This document shows positions 24,501 to 39,644 of a stretch of 64,000 nt of DNA, one piece after another. Origin of the DNA: Pisaster brevispinus. Taxonomy: Eukaryota; Echinodermata; Asteroidea; Forcipulatida; Asteriidae. The stretch is from positions 992,001 to 1,056,000 of the forward strand of contig JAMKCF010000020.1 in assembly GCA_023634235.1 (NCBI GenBank), in the 5' to 3' direction. Below the pieces are notes generated by a model. It saw nothing but the letters and a program-made list of their open reading frames with translations, was not told the origin of the DNA and searched no databases. The position numbers were made by a program, and so were the translations under genes. Each line of letters opens with the position of its first letter. Positions within the stretch are counted from its first letter, which is position 1.

Positions 24501-27500
24501 GGGGAGCTGCACACACAAAAAGAAGAAACGAAATAAATTACAATGAGGGTCAAATCACACCCATAACAAGATCGGATTTGCACAAGTTTTCCACCACTGG
24601 AAAGCCACCATTCAGGGCTCTCACCTCGTCGTGGATCCGTGTCTCTGACGATTTTCTAGGCGGGGCGAGCGGCCCCGGAATAGGGCTACAACCACCGGCA
24701 AATTAGCCCACGCGCCGGGGCCGAGCAACAACAAAGGCAAGACATGTCCATCCGAAGAATGATTTGAAACAACACCCGAGCTCAGTTCGAGAATAACTCA
24801 TGAACTAGAAATGCCAGAGAGACGAAATTTGTACCTGAGTGTGCCTTGAATATCACTGCACCCGAAAATTAGCCTTTTTGGGCCGATGTGCACCATCTTT
24901 GTACCGGAAATGGCCTGCAGGCGGGGACACTCCGAAAGCGCTTCAACAGCATCTTCAGTGGGATTTTTGTACACAGAGGGGGGAGCTGCACACACAAAGA
25001 GAAGAAACGAAATAAATTACAATGAGGGTCAAATCACACCCATAACAAGATCGGATTTGCACAAATTTTCCACCACTGGAAAGCCACCATTCAGGGCTCT
25101 CACCTCGTCGTGGATCCGTGTCTCTGACGATTTTATAGGCGGGGCGAGCGGCCCCGGAATAGGGCTACAACCACCGGCAAATTAGCCCACGCGCCGGGGC
25201 CGAGCAACAACAAAGGAACGACATGTCCATCCGAAGAATGATTTGAAACAACACCCGAGCTCAGTTCGAGAATAACTCATGAACTAGAAATGCCAGAGAG
25301 ACGAAATTTGTACCTGAGTGTGCCTTGAATATCACTGCACCCGAAAATTAGCCTTTTTGGGCCGATGTGCACCATCTTTGTACCGGAAATGGCATGCAGG
25401 CGGGGACACTCCGAAAGCGCTTCAAAAGCATCTTCAGTGGGATTTTTGTACACAGAGGGGGGAGCTGCACACACAAAAAGAAGAAACGAAATAAATTACA
25501 ATGAGGGTCAAATCACACCCATAACAAGATCGGATTTGCACAAGTTTTCCACCACTGGAAAGCCACCATTCAGGGCTCTCACCTCGTCGTAGATCCGTGT
25601 CTCTGACGATTTTCTAGGCGGGGCGAGCGGCCCCGGAATAGGGCTACAACCACCGGCAAATTAGCCCACGCGCCGGGGCCGAGCAACAACAAAGGCAAGA
25701 CATGTCCATCCGAAGAATGATTTGAAACAACACCCGAGCTCAGTTCGAGAATAACTCATGAACTAGAAATGCCAGAGAGACGAAATTTGTACCTGAGTGT
25801 GCCTTGAATATCACTGCACCCGAAAATTAGCCTTTTTGGGCCGATGTGCACCATCTTTGTACCGGAAATGGCCTGCAGGCGGGGACACTCCGAAAGCGCT
25901 TCAAAAGCATCTTCAGTGGGTTTTTTGTACACAGAGGGGGGAGCTGCACACACAAAGAGAAGAAACGAAATAAATTACAATGAGGGTCAAATCACACCCA
26001 TAACAAGATCGGATTTGCACAAGTTTTCCACCACTGGAAAGCCACCATTCAGGGCTCTCACCTCGTCGTAGATCCGTGTCTCTGACGATTTTCTAGGCGG
26101 GGCGAGCGGCCCCGGAATAGGGCTACAACCACCGGCAAATTAGCCCACGCGCCGGGGCCGAGCAACAACAAAGGCAAGACATGTCCATCCGAAGAATGAT
26201 TTGAAACAACACCCGAGCTCAGTTCGAGAATAACTCATGAACTAGAAACGCCAGAGAGACGAAATTTGTACCTGAGTGTGCCTTGAATATCACTGCACCC
26301 GAAAATTAGCCTTTTTGGGCCGATGTGCACCATCTTTGTACCGGAAATGGCCTGCAGGCGGGGACACTCCGAAAGCGCTTCAAAAGCATCTTCAGTGGGT
26401 TTTTTGTACACAGAGGGGGGAGCTGCACACACAAAGAGAAGAAACGAAATAAATTACAATGAGGGTCAAATCACACCCATAACAAGATCGGATTTGCACA
26501 AGTTTTCCACCACTGGAAAGCCACCATTCAGGGCTCTCACCTCGTCGTAGATCCGTGTCTCTGACGATTTTCTAGGCGGGGCGAGCGGCCCCGGAATAGG
26601 GCTACAACCACCGGCAAATTAGCCCACGCGCCGGGGCCGAGCAACAACAAAGGCAAGACATGTCCATCCGAAGAATGATTTGAAACAACACCCGAGCTCA
26701 GTTCGAGAATAACTCATGAACTAGAAACGCCAGAGAGACGAAATTTGTACCTGAGTGTGCCTTGAGTATCACTGCACCCGAAAATTAGCCTTTTTGGGCC
26801 GATGTGCACCATCTTTGTACCGGAAATGGCCTGCAGGCGGGGACACTCCGAAAGCGCTTCAACAGCATCTTCAGTGGGATTTTTGTACACAGAGGGGGGA
26901 GCTGCACACACAAAGAGAAGAAACGAAATAAATTACAATGAGGGTCAAATCACACCCATAACAAGATCGGATTTGCACAAATTTTCCACCACTGGAAAGC
27001 CACCATTCAGGGCTCTCACCTCGTCGTGGATCCGTGTCTCTGACGATTTTCTAGGCGGGGCGAGCGGCCCCGGAATAGGGCTACAACCACCGGCAAATTA
27101 GCCCACGCGCCGGGGCCGAGCAACAACAAAGGCAAGACATGTCCATCCGAAGAATGATTTGAAACAACACCCGAGCTCAGTTCGAGAATAACTCATGAAC
27201 TAGAAATGCCAGAGAGACGAAATTTGTACCTGAGTGTGCCTTGAATATCACTGCACCCGAAAATTAGCCTTTTTGGGCCGATGTGCACCATCTTTGTACC
27301 GGAAATGGCCTGCAGGCGGGGACACTCCGAAAGCGCTTCAAAAGCATCTTCAGTGGGTTTTTTGTACACAGAGGGGGGAGCTGCACACACAAAGAGAAGA
27401 AACGAAATAAATTACAATGAGGGTCAAATCACACCCATAACAAGATCGGATTTGCACAAGTTTTCCACCACTGGAAAGCCACCATTCAGGGCTCTCACCT

Positions 27501-30500
27501 CGTCGTAGATCCGTGTCTCTGACGATTTTCTAGGCGGGGCGAGCGGCCCCGGAATAGGGCTACAACCACCGGCAAATTAGCCCACGCGCCGGGGCCGAGC
27601 AACAACAAAGGCAAGACATGTCCATCCGAAGAATGATTTGAAACAACACCCGAGCTCAGTTCGAGAATAACTCATGAACTAGAAATGCCAGAGAGACGAA
27701 ATTTGTACCTGAGTGTGCCTTGAATATCACTGCACACGAAAATTAGCCTTTTTGGGCCGATGTGCACCATCTTTGTACCGGAAATGGCCTGCAGGCGGGG
27801 ACACTCCGAAAGCGCTTCAAAAGCATCTTCAGTGGGATTTTTGTACACAGAGGGGGGAGCTGCACACACAAAAAGAAGAAACGAAATAAATTACAATGAG
27901 GGTCAAATCACACCCATAACAAGATCGGATTTGCACAAGTTTTCCACCACTGGAAAGCCACCATTCAGGGCTCTCACCTCGTCGTAGATCCGTGTCTCTG
28001 ACGATTTTCTAGGCGGGGCGAGCGGCCCCGGAATAGGGCTACAACCACCGGCAAATTAGCCCACGCGCCGGGGCCGAGCAACAACAAAGGCAAGACATGT
28101 CCATCCGAAGAATGATTTGAAACAACACCCGAGCTCAGTTCGAGAATAACTCATGAACTAGAAACGCCAGAGAGACGAAATTTGTACCTGAGTGTGCCTT
28201 GAGTATCACTGCACCCGAAAATTAGCCTTTTTGGGCCGATGTGCACCATCTTTGTACCGGAAATGGCCTGCAGGCGGGGACACTCCGAAAGCGCTTCAAC
28301 AGCATCTTCAGTGGGATTTTTGTACACAGAGGGGGGAGCTGCACACACAAAGAGAAGAAACGAAATAAATTACAATGAGGGTCAAATCACACCCATAACA
28401 AGATCGGATTTGCACAAATTTTCCACCACTGGAAAGCCACCATTCAGGGCTCTCACCTCGTCGTGGATCCGTGTCTCTGACGATTTTCTAGGCGGGGCGA
28501 GCGGCCCCGGAATAGGGCTACAACCACCGGCAAATTAGCCCACGCACAGGGGCCGAGCAACAACAAAGGCAAGACATGTCCATCCGAAGAATGATTTGAA
28601 ACAACACCCGAGCTCAGTTCGAGAATAACTCATGAACTAGAAACGCCAGAGAGACGAAATTTGTACCTGAGTGTGCCTTGAGTATCACTGCACACGAAAA
28701 TTAGCCTTTTTGGGCCGATGTGCACCATCTTTGTACCGGAAATGGCCTGCAGGCGGGGACACTCCGAAAGCGCTTCAAAAGCATCTTCAGTGGGATTTTT
28801 GTACACAGAGGGGGGAGCTGCACACACAAAAAGAAGAAACGAAATAAATTACAATGAGGGTCAAATCACACCCATAACAAGATCGGATTTGCACAAGTTT
28901 TCCACCACTGGAAAGCCACCATTCAGGGCTCTCACCTCGTCGCGGATCCGTGTCTCTGACGATTTTCTAGGCGGGGCGAGCGGCCCCGGAATAGGGCTAC
29001 AACCACCGGCAAATTAGCCCACGCGCCGGGGCCGAGCAACAACAAAGGCAAGACATGTCCATCCGAAGAATGATTTGAAACAACACCCGAGCTCAGTTCG
29101 AGAATAACTCATGAACTAGAAATGCCAGAGAGACGAAATTTGTACCTGAGTGTGCCTTGAATATCACTGCACCCGAAAATTAGCCTTTTTGGGCCGATGT
29201 GCACCATCTTTGTACCGGAAATGGCCTGCAGGCGGGGACACTCCGAAAGCGCTTCAAAAGCATCTTCAGTGGGATTTTTGTACACAGAGGGGGGAGCTGC
29301 ACACACAAAGAGAAGAAACGAAATAAATTACAATGAGGGTCAAATCACACCCATAACAAGATCGGATTTGCACAAGTTTTCCACCACTGGAAAGCCACCA
29401 TTCAGGGCTTTCACCTCGTCGTGGATCCGTGTCTCTGACGATTTTCTAGGCGGGGCGAGCGGCCCCGGAATAGGGCTACAACCACCGGCAAATTAGCCCA
29501 CGCGCCGGGGCCGAGCAACAACAAAGGCAAGACATGTCCATCCGAAGAATGATTTGAAACAACACCCGAGCTCAGTTCGAGAATAACTCATGAACTAGAA
29601 ATGCCAGAGAGACGAAATTTGTACCTGAGTGTGCCTTGAATATCACTGCACCCGAAAATTAGCCTTTTTGGGCCGATGTGCACCATCTTTGTACCGGAAA
29701 TGGCCTGCAGGCGGGGACACTCCGAAAGCGCTTCAAAAGCATCTTCAGTGGGATTTTTGTACACAGAGGGGGGAGCTGCACACACAAAGAGAAGAAACGA
29801 AATAAATTACAATGAGGGTCAAATCACACCCATAACAAGATCGGATTTGCACAAGTTTTCCACCACTGGAAAGCCACCATTCAGGGCTCTCACCTCGTCG
29901 TAGATCCGTGTCTCTGACGATTTTCTAGGCGGGGCGAGCGGCCCCGGAATAGGGCTACAACCACCGGCAAATTAGCCCACGCGCCGGGGCCGAGCAACAA
30001 CAAAGGCAAGACATGTCCATCCGAAGAATGATTTAAAACAACACCCGAGCTCAGTTCGAGAATAACTCATGAACTAGAAATGCCAGAGAGACGAAATTTG
30101 TACCTGAGTGTGCCTTGAATATCACTGCACCCAAAAATTAGCCTTTTTGGGCCGATGTGCACCATCTTTGTACCGGAAATGGCCTGCAGGCGGGGACACT
30201 CCGAAAGCGCTTCAAAAGCATCTTCAGTGGGATTTTTGTACACAGAGGGGGGAGCTGCACACACAAAAAGAAGAAACGAAATAAATTACAATGAGGGTCA
30301 AATCACACCCATAACAAGATCGGATTTGCACAAGTTTTCCACCACTGGAAAGCCACCATTCAGGGCTCTCACCTCGTCGTGGATCCGTGTCTCTGACGAT
30401 TTTCTAGGCGGGGCGAGCGGCCCCGGAATAGGGCTACAACCACCGGCAAATTAGCCCACGCGCCGTGGCCGAGCAACAACAAAGGCAAGACATGTCCATC

Positions 30501-33500
30501 CGAAGAATGATTTGAAACAACACCCGAGCTCAGTTCGAGAATAACTCATGAACTAGAAACGCCAGAGAGACGAAATTTGTACCTGAGTGTGCCTTGAATA
30601 TCACTGCACACGAAAATTAGCCTTTTTGGGCCGATGTGCACCATCTTTGTACCGGAAATGGCCTGCAGGCGGGGACACTCCGAAAGCGCTTCAAAAGCAT
30701 CTTCAGTGGGATTTTTGTACACAGAGGGGGGAGCTGCACACACAAAAAGAAGAAACGAAATAAATTACAATGAGGGTCAAATCACACCCATAACAAGATC
30801 GGATTTGCACAAGTTTTCCACCACTGGAAAGCCACCATTCAGGGCTCTCACCTCGTCGTGGATCCGTGTCTCTGACGATTTTCTAGGCGGGGCGAGCGGC
30901 CCCGGAATAGGGCTACAACCACCGGCAAATTAGCCCACGCGCCGTGGCCGAGCAACAACAAAGGCAAGACATGTCCATCCGAAGAATGATTTGAAACAAC
31001 ACCCGAGCTCAGTTCGAGAATAACTCATGAACAAGAAATGCCAGAGAGACGAAATTTGTACCTGAGTGTGCCTTGAATATCACTGCACCCGAAAATTAGC
31101 CTTTTTGGGCCGATGTGCACCATCTTTGTACCGGAAATGGCCTGCAGGCGGGGACACTCCGAAAGCGCTTCAAAAGCATCTTCAGTGGGATTTTTGTACA
31201 CAGAGGGGGGAGCTGCACACACAAAAAGAAGAAACGAAATAAATTACAATGAGGGTCAAATCACACCCATAACAAGATCGGATTTGCACAAGTTTTCCAC
31301 CACTGGAAAGCCACCATTCAGGGCTCTCACCTCGTCGTGGATCCGTGTCTCTGACGATTTTCTAGGCGGGGCGAGCGGCCCCGGAATAGGGCTACAACCA
31401 CCGGCAAATTAGCCCACGCGCCGGGGCCGAGCAACAACAAAGGCAAGACATGTCCATCCGAAGAATGATTTGAAACAACACCCGAGCTCAGTTCGAGAAT
31501 AACTCATGAACTAGAAACGCCAGAGAGACGAAATTTGTACCTGAGTGTGCCTTGAATATCACTGCACACGAAAATTAGCCTTTTTGGGCCGATGTGCACC
31601 ATCTTTGTACCGGAAATGGCCTGCAGGCGGGGACACTCCGAAAGCGCTTCAAAAGCATCTTCAGTGGGATTTTTGTACACAGAGGGGGGAGCTGCACACA
31701 CAAAAAGAAGAAACGAAATAAATTACAATGAGGGTCAAATCACACCCATAACAAGATCGGATTTGCACAAGTTTTCCACCACTGGAAAGCCACCATTCAG
31801 GGCTCTCACCTCGTCGTGGATCCGTGTCTCTGACGATTTTCTAGGCGGGGCGAGCGGCCCCGGAATAGGGCTACAACCACCGGCAAATTAGCCCACGCGC
31901 CGGGGCCGAGCAACAACAAAGGCAAGACATGTCCATCCGAAGAATGATTTGAAACAACACCCGAGCTCAGTTCGAGAATAACTCATGAACTAGAAATGCC
32001 AGAGAGACGAAATTTGTACCTGAGTGTGCCTTGAATATCACTGCACCCGAAAATTAGCCTTTTTGGGCCGATGTGCACCATCTTTGTACCGGAAATGGCC
32101 TGCAGGCGGGGACACTCCGAAAGCGCTTCAAAAGCATCTTCAGTGGGATTTTTGTACACAGAGGGGGGAGCTGCACAAACAAAAAGAAGAAACGAAATAA
32201 ATTACAATGAGGGTCAAATCACACCCATAACAAGATCGGATTTGCACAAGTTTTCCACCACTGGAAAGCCACCATTCAGGGCTCTCACCTCGTCGTGGAT
32301 CCGTGTCTCTGACGATTTTCTAGGCGGGGCGAGCGGCCCCGGAATAGGGCTACAACCACCGGCAAATTAGCCCACGCGCCGGGGCCGAGCAACAACAAAG
32401 GCAAGACATGTCCATCCGAAGAATGATTTGAAACAACACCCGAGCTCAGTTCGAGAATAACTCATGAAATAGAAATGCCAGAGAGACGAAATTTGTACCT
32501 GAGTGTGCCTTGAATATCACTGCACCCGAAAATTAGCCTTTTTGGGCCGATGTGCACCATCTTTGTACCGGAAATGGCCTGCAGGCGGGGACACTCAGAA
32601 AGCGCTTCAAAAGCATCTTCAGTGGGATTTTTGTACACAGAGGGGGGAGCTGCACACACAAAAAGAAGAAACGAAATAAATTACAATGAGGGTCAAATCA
32701 CACCCATAACAAGATCGGATTTGCACAAGTTTTCCACCACTGGAAAGCCACCATTCAGGGCTCTCACCTCGTCGTGGATCCGTGTCTCTGACGATTTTCT
32801 AGGCGGGGCGAGCGGCCCCGGAATAGGGCTACAACCACCCGCAAATTAGCCCACGCGCCGAGGCCGAGCAACAACAAAGGCAAGACATGTCCATCCGAAG
32901 AATGATTTGAAACAACACCCGAGCTCAGTTCGAGAATAACTCATGAACTAGAAATGCCAGAGAGACGAACTTTGTACCTGAGTGTGCCTTGAATATCACT
33001 GCACCCGAAAATTAGCCTTTTTGGGCCGATGTGCACCATCTTTGTACCGGAAATAGCCTGCAGGCGGGGACACTCCGAAAGCGCTTCAAAAGCATCTTCA
33101 GTGGGATTTTTGTACACAGAGGGGGGAGCTGCACTCACAAAAAGAAGAAACGAAATAAATTACAATGAGGGTCAAATCACACCCATAACAAGATCGGATT
33201 TGCACAAGTTTTCCACCACTGGAAAGCCACCATTCAGGGCTCTCACCTCGTTGTCGATCCGTGTCTCTGACGATTTTCTAGGCGGGGCGAGCGGCCCCGG
33301 AATAGGGCTACAACCACCGGCAAATTAGCCCACGCGCCGGGGCCGAGCAACAACAAAGGCAAGACATGTCCATCCGAAGAATGATTTGAAACAACACCCG
33401 AGCTCAGTTCGAGAATAACTCATGAACTAGAAATGCCAGAGAGACGAACTTTGTACCTGAGTGTGCCTTGAATATCACTGCACACGAAAATTAGCCTTTT

Positions 33501-36500
33501 TGGGCCGATGTGCACCATCTTTGTACCGGAAATGGCCTGCAGGCGGGGACACTCCGAAAGCGCTTCAAAAGCATCTTCAGTGGGATTTTTGTACACAGAG
33601 GGGGGAGCTGCACACACAAAAAGAAGAAACGAAATAAATTACAATGAGGGTCAAATCACACCCATAACAAGATCGGATTTGCACAAGTTTTCCACCACTG
33701 GAAAGCCACCATTCAGGGCTCTCACCTCGTCGTGGATCCGTGTCTCTGACGATTTTCTAGGCGGGGCGAGCGGCCCCGGAATAGGGCTACAACCACCGGC
33801 AAATTAGCCCACGCGCCGGGGCCGAGCAACAACAAAGGCAAGACATGTCCATCCGAAGAATGATTTGAAACAACACCCGAGCTCAGTTCGAGAATAACTC
33901 ATGAACTAGAAACGCCAGAGAGACGAACTTTGTACCTGAGTGTGCCTTGAATATCACTGCACCCGAAAATTAGCCTTTTTGGGCCGATGTGCACCATCTT
34001 TGTACCGGAAATGGCCTGCAGGCGGGGACACTCCGAAAGCGCTTCAAAAGCATCTTCAGTGGGATTTTTGTACACAGAGGGGGGAGCTGCACACACAAAA
34101 AGAAGAAACGAAATAAATTACAATGAGGGTCAAATCACACCCATAACAAGATCGGATTTGCACAAGTTTTCCACCACTGGAAAGCCACCATTCAGGGCTC
34201 TCACCTCGTCGTCGATCCGTGTCTCTGACGATTTTCTAGGCGGGGCGAGCGGCCCCGGAATAGGGCTACAACCACCGGCAAATTAGCCCACGCGCCAGGG
34301 CCGAGCAACAACAAAGGCAAGACATGTCCATCCGAAGAATGATTTGAAACAACACCCGAGCTCAGTTCGAGAATAACTCATGAACTAGAAACGCCAGAGA
34401 GACGAACTTTGTACCTGAGTGTGCCTTGAATATCACTGCACCCGAAAATTAGCCTTTTTGGGCCGATGTGCACCATCTTTGTACCGGAAATGGCCTGCAG
34501 GCGGGGACACTCCGAAAGCGCTTCAAAAGCATCTTCAGTGGGATTTTTGTACACAGAGGGGGGAGCTGCACACACAAAAAGAAGAAACGAAATAAATTAC
34601 AATGAGGGTCAAATCACACCCATAACAAGATCGGATTTGCACAAGTTTTCCACCACTGGAAAGCCACCATTCAGGGCTCTCACCTCGTCGTGGATCCGTG
34701 TCTCTGACGATTTTCTAGGCGGGGCGAGCGGCCCCGGAATAGGGCTACAACCACCGGCAAATTAGCCCACGCGCCGGGGCCGAGCAACAACAAAGGCAAG
34801 ACATGTCCATCCGAAGAATGATTTGAAACAACACCCGAGCTCAGTTCGAGAATAACTCATGAACTAGAAATGCCAGAGAGACGAAATTTGTACCTGAGTG
34901 TGCCTTGAATATCACTGCACCCGAAAATTAGCCTTTTTGGGCCGATGTGCACCATCTTTGTACCGGAAATGGCCTGCAGGCGGGGACACTCCGAAAGCGC
35001 TTCAAAAGCATCTTCAGTGGGATTTTTGTACACAGAGGGGGGAGCTGCACACACAAAAAGAAGAAACGAAATAAATTACAATGAGGGTCAAATCACACCC
35101 ATAACAAGATCGGATTTGCACAAGTTTTCCACCACTGGAAAGCCACCATTCAGGGCTCTCACCTCGTCGTGGATCCGTGTCTCTGACGATTTTCTAGGCG
35201 GGGCGAGCGGCCCCGGAATAGGGCTACAACCACCGGCAAATTAGCCCACGCGCCGGGGCCGAGCAACACCAAAGGCAAGACATGTCCATCCGAAGAATGA
35301 TTTGAAACAACACCCGAGCTCAGTTCGAGAATAACTCATGAACTAGAAATGCCAGAGAGACGAAATTTGTACCTGAGTGTGCCTTGAATATCACTGCACC
35401 CGAAAATTAGCCTTTTTGGGCCGATGTGCACCATCTTTGTACCGGAAATGGCCTGCAGGCGGGGACACTCCGAAAGCGCTTCAAAAGCATCTTCAGTGGG
35501 ATTTTTGTACACAGAGGGGGGAGCTGCACACACAAAAAGAAGAAACGAAATAAATTACAATGAGGGTCAAATCACACCCATAACAAGATCGGATTTGCAC
35601 AAGTTTTCCACCACTGGAAAGCCACCATTCAGGGCTCTCACCTCGTCGTGGATCCGTGTCTCTGACGATTTTCTAGGCGGGGCGAGCGGCCCCGGAATAG
35701 GGCTACAACCACCGGCAAATTAGCCCACGCGCCGGGGCCGAGCAACAACAAAGGCAAGACATGTCCATCCGAAGAATGATTTGAAACAACACCCGAGCTC
35801 AGTTCGAGAATAACTCATGAACAAGAAATGCCAGAGAGACGAAATTTGTACCCGAGTGTGCCTTGAATATCACTGCACCCGAAAATTAGCCTTTTTGGGC
35901 CGATGTGCACCATCTTTGTACCGGAAATGGCCTGCAGGCGGGGACACTCCGAAAGCGCTTCAAAAGCATCTTCAGTGGGATTTTTGTACACAGAGGGGGG
36001 AGCTGCACACACAAAAAGAAGAAACGAAATAAATTACAATGAGGGTCAAATCACACCCATAACAAGATCGGATTTGCACAAGTTTTCCACCACTGGAAAG
36101 CCACCATTCAGGGCTCTCACCTCGTCGTAGATCCGTGTCTCTGACGATTTTCTAGGCGGGGCGAGCGGCCCCGGAATAGGGCTACAACCACCGGCAAATT
36201 AGCCCACGCGCCGGGGCCGAGCAACAACAAAGGCAAGACATGTCCATCCGAAGAATGATTTGAAACAACACCCGAGCTCAGTTCGAGAATAACTCATGAA
36301 CTAGAAATGCCAGAGAGACGAAATTTGTACCTGAGTGTGCCTTGAATATCACTGCACCCGAAAATTAGCCTTTTTGGGCCGATGTGCACCATCTTTGTAC
36401 CGGAAATGGTTTGCAGGCGGGGACACTCCGAAAGCGCTTCAAAAGCATCTTCAGTGGAATTTTTGTACACAGAGGGGGAGCTGCACACACAAAGAGAAGA

Positions 36501-39500
36501 AACGAAATAAATTACAATGAGGGTCAAATCACACCCATAACAAGATCGGATTTGACACAAGTTTTCCACCACTGGAAAGCCACCATTCAGGGCTCTCACC
36601 TCGTCGTGGATCCGTGTCTCTGACGATTTTCTAGGCTGGGCGAGCGGCCCCGGAATAGGGCTACAACCACCGGCAAATTAGCCCACGCGCCGGGGCCGAG
36701 CAACAACAAAGGCAAGACATGTCCATCCGAAGAATGATTTGAAACAACACCCGAGCTCAGTTCGAGAATAACTCATGAACTAGAAATGCCAGAGAGACGA
36801 AATTTGTACCCGAGTGTGCCTTGAATATCACTGCACCCGAAAATTAGCCTTTTTGGGCCGATGTGCACCATCTTTGTACCGGAAATGGCCTGCAGGCGGG
36901 GACACTCCGAAAGCGCTTCAAAAGCATCTTTAGTGGGATTTTTGTACACAGAGGGGGGAGCTGCACACACAAAAAGAAGAAACGAAATAAATTACAATGA
37001 GGGTCAAATCACACCCATAACAAGATCGGATTTGCACAAGTTTTCCACCACTGGAAAGCCACCATTCAGGGCTCTCACCTCGTTGTAGATCCGTGTCTCT
37101 GACGATTTTCTAGGCGGGGCGAGCGGCCCCGGAATAGGGCTACAACCACCGGCAAATTAGCCCACGCGCCGAGGCCGAGCAACAACAAAGGCAAGACATG
37201 TCCATCCGAAGAATGAATTGAAACAACACCCGAGCTCAGTTCGAGAATAACTCATGAACAAGAAATGCCAGAGAGACGAAATTTGTACCTGAGTGTGCCT
37301 TGAATATCACTGCACCCGAAAATTAGCCTTTTTGGGCCGATGTGCACCATCTTTGTACCGGAAATGGCCTGCAGGCGGGGACACTCCGAAAGCGCTTCAA
37401 AAGCATCTTCAGTGGGATTTTTGTACACAGAGGGGGGAGCTGCACAAAAAAAAAGAAGAAACGAAATAAATTACAATGAGGGTCAAATCACACCCATAAC
37501 AAGATCGGATTTGCACAAGTTTTCCACCACTGGAAAGCCACCATTCAGGGCTCTCACCTCGTCGTGGATCCGTGTCTCTGACGATTTTCTAGTTTGGGCG
37601 AGCGGCCCCGGAATAGGGCTACAACCACCGGCAAATTAGCCCACGCGCCGGGGCCGAGCAACAACAAAGGCAAGACATGTCCATCCGAAGAATGATTTGA
37701 AACAACACCCGAGCTCAGTTCGAGAATAACTCATGAACAAGAAATGCCAGAGAGACGAAATTTGTACCCGAGTGTGCCTTGAATATCACTGCACCCGAAA
37801 ATTAGCCTTTTTGGGCCGATGTGCACCATCTTTGTACCGGAAATGGCCTGCAGGCGGGGACACTCCGAAAGCGCTTCAAAAGCATCTTCAGTTGGATTTT
37901 TGTACACAGAGGGGGGAGCTGCACACACAAAAAGAAGAAACGAAATAAATTACAATGAGGGTCAAATCACACCCATAACAAGATCGGATTTGCACAAGTT
38001 TTCCACCACTGGAAAGCCACCATTCAGGGCTCTCACCTCGTCGTGGATCCGTGTCTCTGACGATTTTCTAGGCGGGGCGAGCGGCCCTGGAATAGGGCTA
38101 CAACCACCGGCAAATTAGCCCACGCGCCGGGGCCGAGCAACAACAAAGGCAAGACATGTCCATCCGAAGAATGATTTGAAACAACACCCGAGCTCAGTTC
38201 GAGAATAACTCATGAACAAGAAATGCCAGAGAGACGAAATTTGTACCCGAGTGTGCCTTGAATATCACTGCACCCGAAAATTAGCCTTTTTGGGCCGATG
38301 TGCACCATCTTTGTACCGGAAATGGCCTGCAGGCGGGGACACTCCGAAAGCGCTTCAAAAGCATCTTCAGTGGGATTTTTGTACACAGAGGGGGGAGCTG
38401 CACACACAAAAAGAAACGAAATAAATTACAATGAGGGTCAAATCACACCCATAACAAGATCGGATTTGCACAAGTTTTCCACCACTGGAAAGCCACCATT
38501 CAGGGCTCTCACCTCGTCGTAGATCCGTGTCTCTGACGATTTTCTAGGCGGGGCGAGCGGCCCCGGAATAGGGCTACAACCACCGGCAAATTAGCCCACG
38601 CGCCGGGGCCGAGCAACAACAAAGGCAAGACATGTCCATCCGAAGAATGATTTGAAACAACACCCGAGCTCAGTTCGAGAATAACTCATGAACTAGAAAT
38701 GCCAGAGAGACGAAATTTGTACCTGAGTGTGCCTTGAATATCACTGCACCCGAAAATTAGCCTTTTTGGGCCGATGTGCACCATCTTTGTACCGGAAATG
38801 GTTTGCAGGCGGGGACACTCCGAAAGCGCTTCAAAAGCATCTTCAGTGGAATTTTTGTACACAGAGGGGGGAGCTGCACACACAAAAAGAAGAAACGAAT
38901 GAAATTACAATGAGGGTCAAATCACACCCATAACAAGATCGGATTTGACACAAGTTTTCCACCACTGGAAAGCCACCATTCAGGGCTCTCACCTCGTCGT
39001 GGATCCGTGTCTCTGACGATTTTCTAGGCTGGGCGAGCGGCCCCGGAATAGGGCTACAACCACCGGCAAATTAGCCCACGCGCCGGGGCCGAGCAACAAC
39101 AAAGGCAAGACATGTCCATCCGAAGAATGATTTGAAACAACACCCGAGCTCAGTTCGAGAATAACTCATGAACTAGAAATGCCAGAGAGACGAAATTTGT
39201 ACCTGAGTGTGCCTTGAATATCACTGCACCCGAAAATTAGCCTTTTTGGGCCGATGTGCACCATCTTTGTACCGGAAATGGCCTGCAGGCGGGGACACTC
39301 CGAAAGCGCTTCAAAAGCATCTTCAGTGGGATTTTTGTACACAGAGGGGGGAGCTGCACACACAAAAAGAGGAAACGAAATAAATTACAATGAGGGTCAA
39401 ATCACACCCATAACAAGATCGGATTTGCACAAGTTTTCCACCACTGGAAAGCCACCATTCAGGGCTCTCACCTCGTTGTAGATCCGTGTCTCTGACGATT

Positions 39501-39644
39501 TTCTAGGCGGGGCGAGCGGCCCCGGAATAGGGCTACAACCACCGGCAAATTAGCCCACGCGCCGGGGCCGAGCAACAACAAAGGCAAGACATGTCCATCC
39601 GAAGAATGATTTGAAACAACACCCGAGCTTAGTTCGAGAATAAC

